A stretch of 64,000 nucleotides of DNA from assembly GCA_032719365.1 (NCBI GenBank), contig CM064872.1:69442752-69506751 (forward strand). The letters run 5' to 3'. The translations under genes were made by a program, and so were the position numbers. The notes beneath the pieces were generated by a model, which was not told the DNA's origin, made no database searches, and saw only the letters and a program-made list of their open reading frames with translations. Source of the stretch: Prinsepia uniflora (taxonomy: Eukaryota; Streptophyta; Magnoliopsida; Rosales; Rosaceae). How positions within the stretch are numbered: position 1 is the stretch's first letter; the number at the start of each line of letters is the position of its first letter. Below are positions 60,491-64,000 of the stretch, piece by piece.

Positions 60491-60682
60491 TTAGTTCCGT
60501 GCATAAAATACTTGAGCTTCCTCCTCCTTATCATGTGGGCCTTCCATTTCATCCTTGGTCTCCATTGTTTCCAAAATGTGTGAGAGACAAGGCTCATGAC
60601 ACCCACTTACAGCTTTCAGGCCACCTAATCCACGTAAATCTTGTTCCAGCCATCCAAGTTCAAATCTCTTTCTCCTCAGCAT
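60491..60682 (-). CDS. Possible small ORF, unidentified (63 aa)
   Basis: Minus-strand frame MLRRKRFELGWLEQDLRGLG... followed by GCHEPCLSHILETMETKDEM. The residue mix, with charged and Cys/His positions, looks more coding-like than the neighbouring frames, and GC is higher here than around. I do not recognise a family. It could be an isolated exon, a small gene or chance. Confidence 0.25.
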   Translation of the reverse strand: MLRRKRFELGWLEQDLRGLGGLKAVSGCHEPCLSHILETMETKDEMEGPHDKEEEAQVFYARN

Positions 60683-60947
60683 AGCAAGAGTTCAACTATC
60701 GCGGTCCCCCTGTAAGCTGCGACACTGTAGATGCATACCAGTAACACTTGATGCTGTGAGTCTAGACTCTAGACTCATCAGCATTTCTCTATACCGGACA
60801 TCCTGTTTTTATTTACCCGAAAGAAAGATTCTAGTTGAGAGGCCCTTAACTTCTATGTCTGAAACAATCAGCCCATATGAGCTACTTTTAAGCTTTATGT
60901 CTGAAATAAATCAAACATAACAAGAGCTACTAAGAAGCACGAAACCA

Positions 60948-61041
60948 AGAGTTAAACAAACAGAACTACGCATCAACTTAAAGATTTCTAATAAAGAGTT
61001 AAACAAACAGAACTACGCATCAACCTAAAGATTTCTAATAA
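60948..61041. repeat. 47-bp tandem duplication
   Basis: Two adjacent copies of a unit starting AGAGTTAAACAAACAGAAC and ending GATTTCTAATAA or the like, at 60948-60994 and 60995-61041, with about one difference. A recent local duplication downstream of the PPR gene. Confidence 0.9.
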
Positions 61042-61331
61042 GACCGCAATATCATTGGTTAAATATAACTACTCAAGAGACAACCATTCATTCATCGAAA
61101 GAACAAGAGCCGGAACAAACAAAGTGAAGAGAATGTTACACGGATATCTAACAAAATTGATTTTGGAATTCGCTCATTGTGAAAAAGAAAATGGGTGAAA
61201 GAAAGAAAGCCATATCTTGAACACCAATGACATCATCATCACGAGAAATGAGGTTGACGAATTGCAAAGGGGTTTAAGTAAACAATGGCATACCATCGCA
61301 GAGCAAAAGATGAACTGCATGCATCATAAGG

Positions 61332-63173
61332 CTACATCTTGACAGACACCTGTTGAGCAGAATTTTTCTTCACGACCCCTCTACTACACAATTCATTCAA
61401 TAACTCCAAAGCCTTTTTTGCCAATCCTTCAGAAGCTATGCCTTCAATGAGAATCGTGTATGTTGCTTCAGTGGGCTTGCATCCTTTTGATACCATATAA
61501 GCCAGGAAATCAATTGCACGACCAGTTTGCTTAGCCTTGCACAGCCCCAACATGACGGAGTTGAAAGTGATAGCATTGGGCTTGATACCCAAATCTTCCA
61601 AATCATGGACAAAGTTAATTGCTTCATCAATCTTTCCTTCTCTACTAAGCCCTCCCACAACAGAAGAATAAGTTATTACATCAGGCTTCAGACCCTTTTT
61701 GTGCATCTCGTCCAAAAGCTTTATGGCACGTTCTGTTCTCCCCACCTTCGAGAGTCCGTCAATCACTCTATTATATGTGATTAGAACTGGCGAGCAACCC
61801 TTGCTACTTAGTTGATTGAGTATCTCAATTGCATTATCAACTTTTCCGGCTTTGCATAAAGCTGTAAGCAAAGTATTGTAGGTCACAATGTCAGGATAAC
61901 AGCCCCGAGAAACCATTATATCCAAATACTCAATTGCCCTATCCATCTTCTTTTCCTTGCAAAATCCATGAAGCAATGGGTTGTAACTCAAAGAATTTGG
62001 AGTACAACCATGCTTAGGCATCTTCTTCAAAATGTCTATTGCTCGACCCAACAAACCCTTCCGACACAAGAAGTTAATCAAAATGTTGAAAGTAACAACA
62101 CTAGGAGAACAACCTCTGTGAACCATTTCAGTTAATAGTTTCTCAGCATCCATCCATCTCCCAGTGCTACACATGCTACGCAAAATAATATTGTGGGTAA
62201 TGACATTTGGTTGACAATCAGACGAAGGCATGTCATTCAAGAATTGGATTGCTTCATCCAACCTCCCTTCCTTACAAATCCCATTGATAAGTACATTATA
62301 CGTGACGACATCAGGCTTGCATCCTTTGCTCCTCATCTCATCCAAAAGCTTCATGGCCTGCTCGACCCCACGTTCCTTGCAAGTTGCTTCGATCAGTATG
62401 GTATATGTAATTACATCTGGATAACACTCCCTTTGCAACTGCCGGTCAAGAACTGCCATTGCTTGCTTCAGTTTTCCATTATCACACAAAGTGCGCAAAA
62501 TTGTGTTATATGTAACAACATCAGGAGAAACACTCATCCGGTCCAAAACCCTTAAAGCATTATCAATCTCGCCGGCCTTGCAATAGCCACTTATCAAAAC
62601 ATTGTAAGTTATAACATCAGGGACAGCCCCAGAATCTTCCAAAATGTTCATGATCTGTGTCGCCTTCCTTGTCTTCCCACTCTTACAAAACCCACGGATT
62701 AAACTCGTACAAGCAATAATATCCGGAGTATCACCACCATAAACCATGCTCTCCAGAAACTTAAACGCCTCTTCCAATTCCTCATTTCTAACTAGCTTCC
62801 GGAGCTGATTATTATTCTCGAATTCTTCAAAACCATTTGAAGAATCCATTCCATTCAAACCCCCATGTGGGATATTTTCAACATGTTGCAACCTAACATT
62901 GGAACTACGCCTTTCAACCTTAGACACAGCAAGTACACGATTTCGCCTATGTTTCAGGTAACCATCATGAATTCTACACTGAATGCTAGCAGAAATTACA
63001 GGAAACCCAGCTCTGCAGCCCAGAGTGAGCCTCACAGAGCGGGGTGTGGCCGGTCCAGCCGTATCCCTAACCCTACCTCTAAAACTACCACTTTTTATTA
63101 TGTTCTCCCTATGAACTGTCTGAAATGAGCAAAACCCATCAGGGATTTGCTTTAAAGACACCATCAAATCCAT
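61332..63173 (-). CDS. P-class pentatricopeptide repeat protein, At1g09900-like
   Basis: 613 codons from ATG 63173 to TAG... at 61332, intronless like most plant PPR genes. I chose MDLMVSLKQ as the start because the Arabidopsis At1g09900 protein, as I recall, begins MDLMVS; an in-frame ATG at 63218 would add 15 residues. The first ~100 residues are basic and Ser-rich with few acids, fitting an organelle transit peptide. About 13 canonical 35-residue PPR motifs follow (VVTYNTLI...GKxxxAxxLLxEMxxxGCxPD), one shortened to 32. There is no E, DYW or SMR tail; the protein ends shortly after the last repeat. P-class PPR proteins bind single-stranded RNA in chloroplasts or mitochondria and affect its stability, splicing or translation. 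The frame is intact and the similarity very high, so it is probably functional. Confidence 0.95.
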   Translation of the reverse strand: MDLMVSLKQIPDGFCSFQTVHRENIIKSGSFRGRVRDTAGPATPRSVRLTLGCRAGFPVISASIQCRIHDGYLKHRRNRVLAVSKVERRSSNVRLQHVENIPHGGLNGMDSSNGFEEFENNNQLRKLVRNEELEEAFKFLESMVYGGDTPDIIACTSLIRGFCKSGKTRKATQIMNILEDSGAVPDVITYNVLISGYCKAGEIDNALRVLDRMSVSPDVVTYNTILRTLCDNGKLKQAMAVLDRQLQRECYPDVITYTILIEATCKERGVEQAMKLLDEMRSKGCKPDVVTYNVLINGICKEGRLDEAIQFLNDMPSSDCQPNVITHNIILRSMCSTGRWMDAEKLLTEMVHRGCSPSVVTFNILINFLCRKGLLGRAIDILKKMPKHGCTPNSLSYNPLLHGFCKEKKMDRAIEYLDIMVSRGCYPDIVTYNTLLTALCKAGKVDNAIEILNQLSSKGCSPVLITYNRVIDGLSKVGRTERAIKLLDEMHKKGLKPDVITYSSVVGGLSREGKIDEAINFVHDLEDLGIKPNAITFNSVMLGLCKAKQTGRAIDFLAYMVSKGCKPTEATYTILIEGIASEGLAKKALELLNELCSRGVVKKNSAQQVSVKM

Positions 63174-64000
63174 AATCTCACCTACTAGAGTAAACAGAGA
63201 CAACAAGCCAGTTCTCAAATCTCATATTTAAACGAAAATTCTAAAGAGATACAAAAGAGTTATAAAAAAATAAAAAAAATAAAAAAGTAGATATTGCAAT
63301 TGGGTTGGGTGTTCGTGACAAATAGGAATGAATTTAGAGAAGGAATAAATAAAGCTATAGAGAGCGCAAGCATACCCAGAGCGTGTTCCCTAGTTTATCC
63401 GATTGAATAAACATTATCAGAAGGAAGAGCAAGCTTCATATAAGAGAGCGGTGAGGCTTGAAAGACTGAAGATGCGGCGGTGAGCATTGGGTGACAATGC
63501 TAACCGCTTTCTGTCGTGCTCTCGCTTCTGCAAAAGGCAAGCCTCCCTACTTGAAACTTGAATCTGGGAGGCAAATGAGGGTGGGTTTGATGACATGACT
63601 GGGCTCTTTACAGTAAGGCCTAAGGCTGCTGTTAATATTTTATATGGCCCAATCCAATCAAAGCTCGGTCCAACATGAAACTCGTCGTTAATAGGGTAGG
63701 TTCGGTTAGATATCCAAAACCTGCGGATCGCACAAATGGAGAGTTTTGGAGTGACAAAAGTGCTTCTTTAATTTTTTATTTTATATCCACTGATATTAAG
63801 AAAAATGGTTTATATTATATTATAACTTTCTCCTTTATAAAATTCTAACTCAAAATTTCTTATATAATATATAAAAAAAATAAAATATTATTAAACTGTA
63901 ATACTAAATTATTATAATATAAATACATTTAACTGTTACTACCTAATTCAATTAGCTAGAACCAAAAATCAAACCGACATAGTTAGTATATGAAAAATAA
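63174..64000. other. Upstream region of the PPR gene, AT-rich
   Basis: 63174-63500 should contain the 5' UTR and promoter on the minus strand, though no clear TATA box can be assigned. From 63740 on the sequence is very AT-rich. No other gene is visible up to the window end. Confidence 0.5.

Larger units (their letters stand above)
59841..61331. other. Intergenic DNA between the small gene and the PPR gene
   Basis: It contains a poly(T)/(A) run at 59917-59936 and a possible but unrecognised minus-strand 63-codon frame at 60491-60682. A 34-bp palindrome lies at 60751-60784 and a tandem duplication at 60948-61041. The segment just before 61331 should hold the PPR 3' UTR. No RNA gene was seen. 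Confidence 0.5.

Overview
The window looks like nuclear DNA of a flowering plant, most likely a eudicot (a woody, Rosaceae-like genome is possible but unproven). The evidence is Tekay/Del-type Ty3 retrotransposons with LTRs of about 3 kb, a Ty1/copia remnant, a Mutator-like transposon that carries a plant cyclin-T copy, a hAT-like MITE, a broken oligopeptide-transporter gene with a GT-AG intron, and an intact P-class PPR gene. Only about 2.2 kb of intact host coding sequence is visible. Most of the rest is transposon sequence.

1-16.5 kb: retrotransposon layers. Two related LTRs meet tail to tail (1-650 and 651-3430) and form a large inverted repeat. They adjoin a Ty3 element (about 3431-13787) whose 5' LTR is truncated and split by a complete solo LTR (3587-6586, 5-bp duplication GCAAG). 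Its gag has two stops and its pol is almost gone. A further LTR end (13788-14056) and a dead copia element (14057-16522) follow. 16.5-25.4 kb: AT-rich DNA holding a Pack-MULE with a processed cyclin-T pseudogene (18443-20165), a MITE (23192-23375) and the 5' third of an OPT transporter gene (23410-24103).

25.4-54.2 kb: a nested Ty3 cluster. Solo LTR H sits inside the LTR of decayed element G (25450-31.7 kb). Solo LTR E (34596-54027) contains solo LTR F1, and F1 contains both solo LTR F2 and the complete element A (42424-52993). Every one of these insertions has an exact 5-bp target duplication. Element A has two 2,988-bp LTRs differing at about ten positions by eye, a primer binding site, a polypurine tract, gag, and a 1,128-codon pol with protease, RT, RNase H, integrase and a chromodomain-like tail. 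An in-frame TGA separates gag from pol. The 3' end of an OPT gene lies beyond the cluster (55480-56046), on the same strand and in the order expected if one transporter gene was broken by these insertions.

56-64 kb: gene-bearing DNA with a small conserved plant gene of unknown function (59523-59840, minus) and an intact PPR gene like Arabidopsis At1g09900 (61332-63173, minus).

The most unusual signal is inside the LTRs. Several different LTR families carry, roughly 0.4-1.0 kb from the LTR 3' end, clusters of tiny inverted repeats (13-15 nt, 4-6 bp stem, mostly 3-nt loop). Their stem sequences differ between units while pairing is kept by matching changes on both sides.
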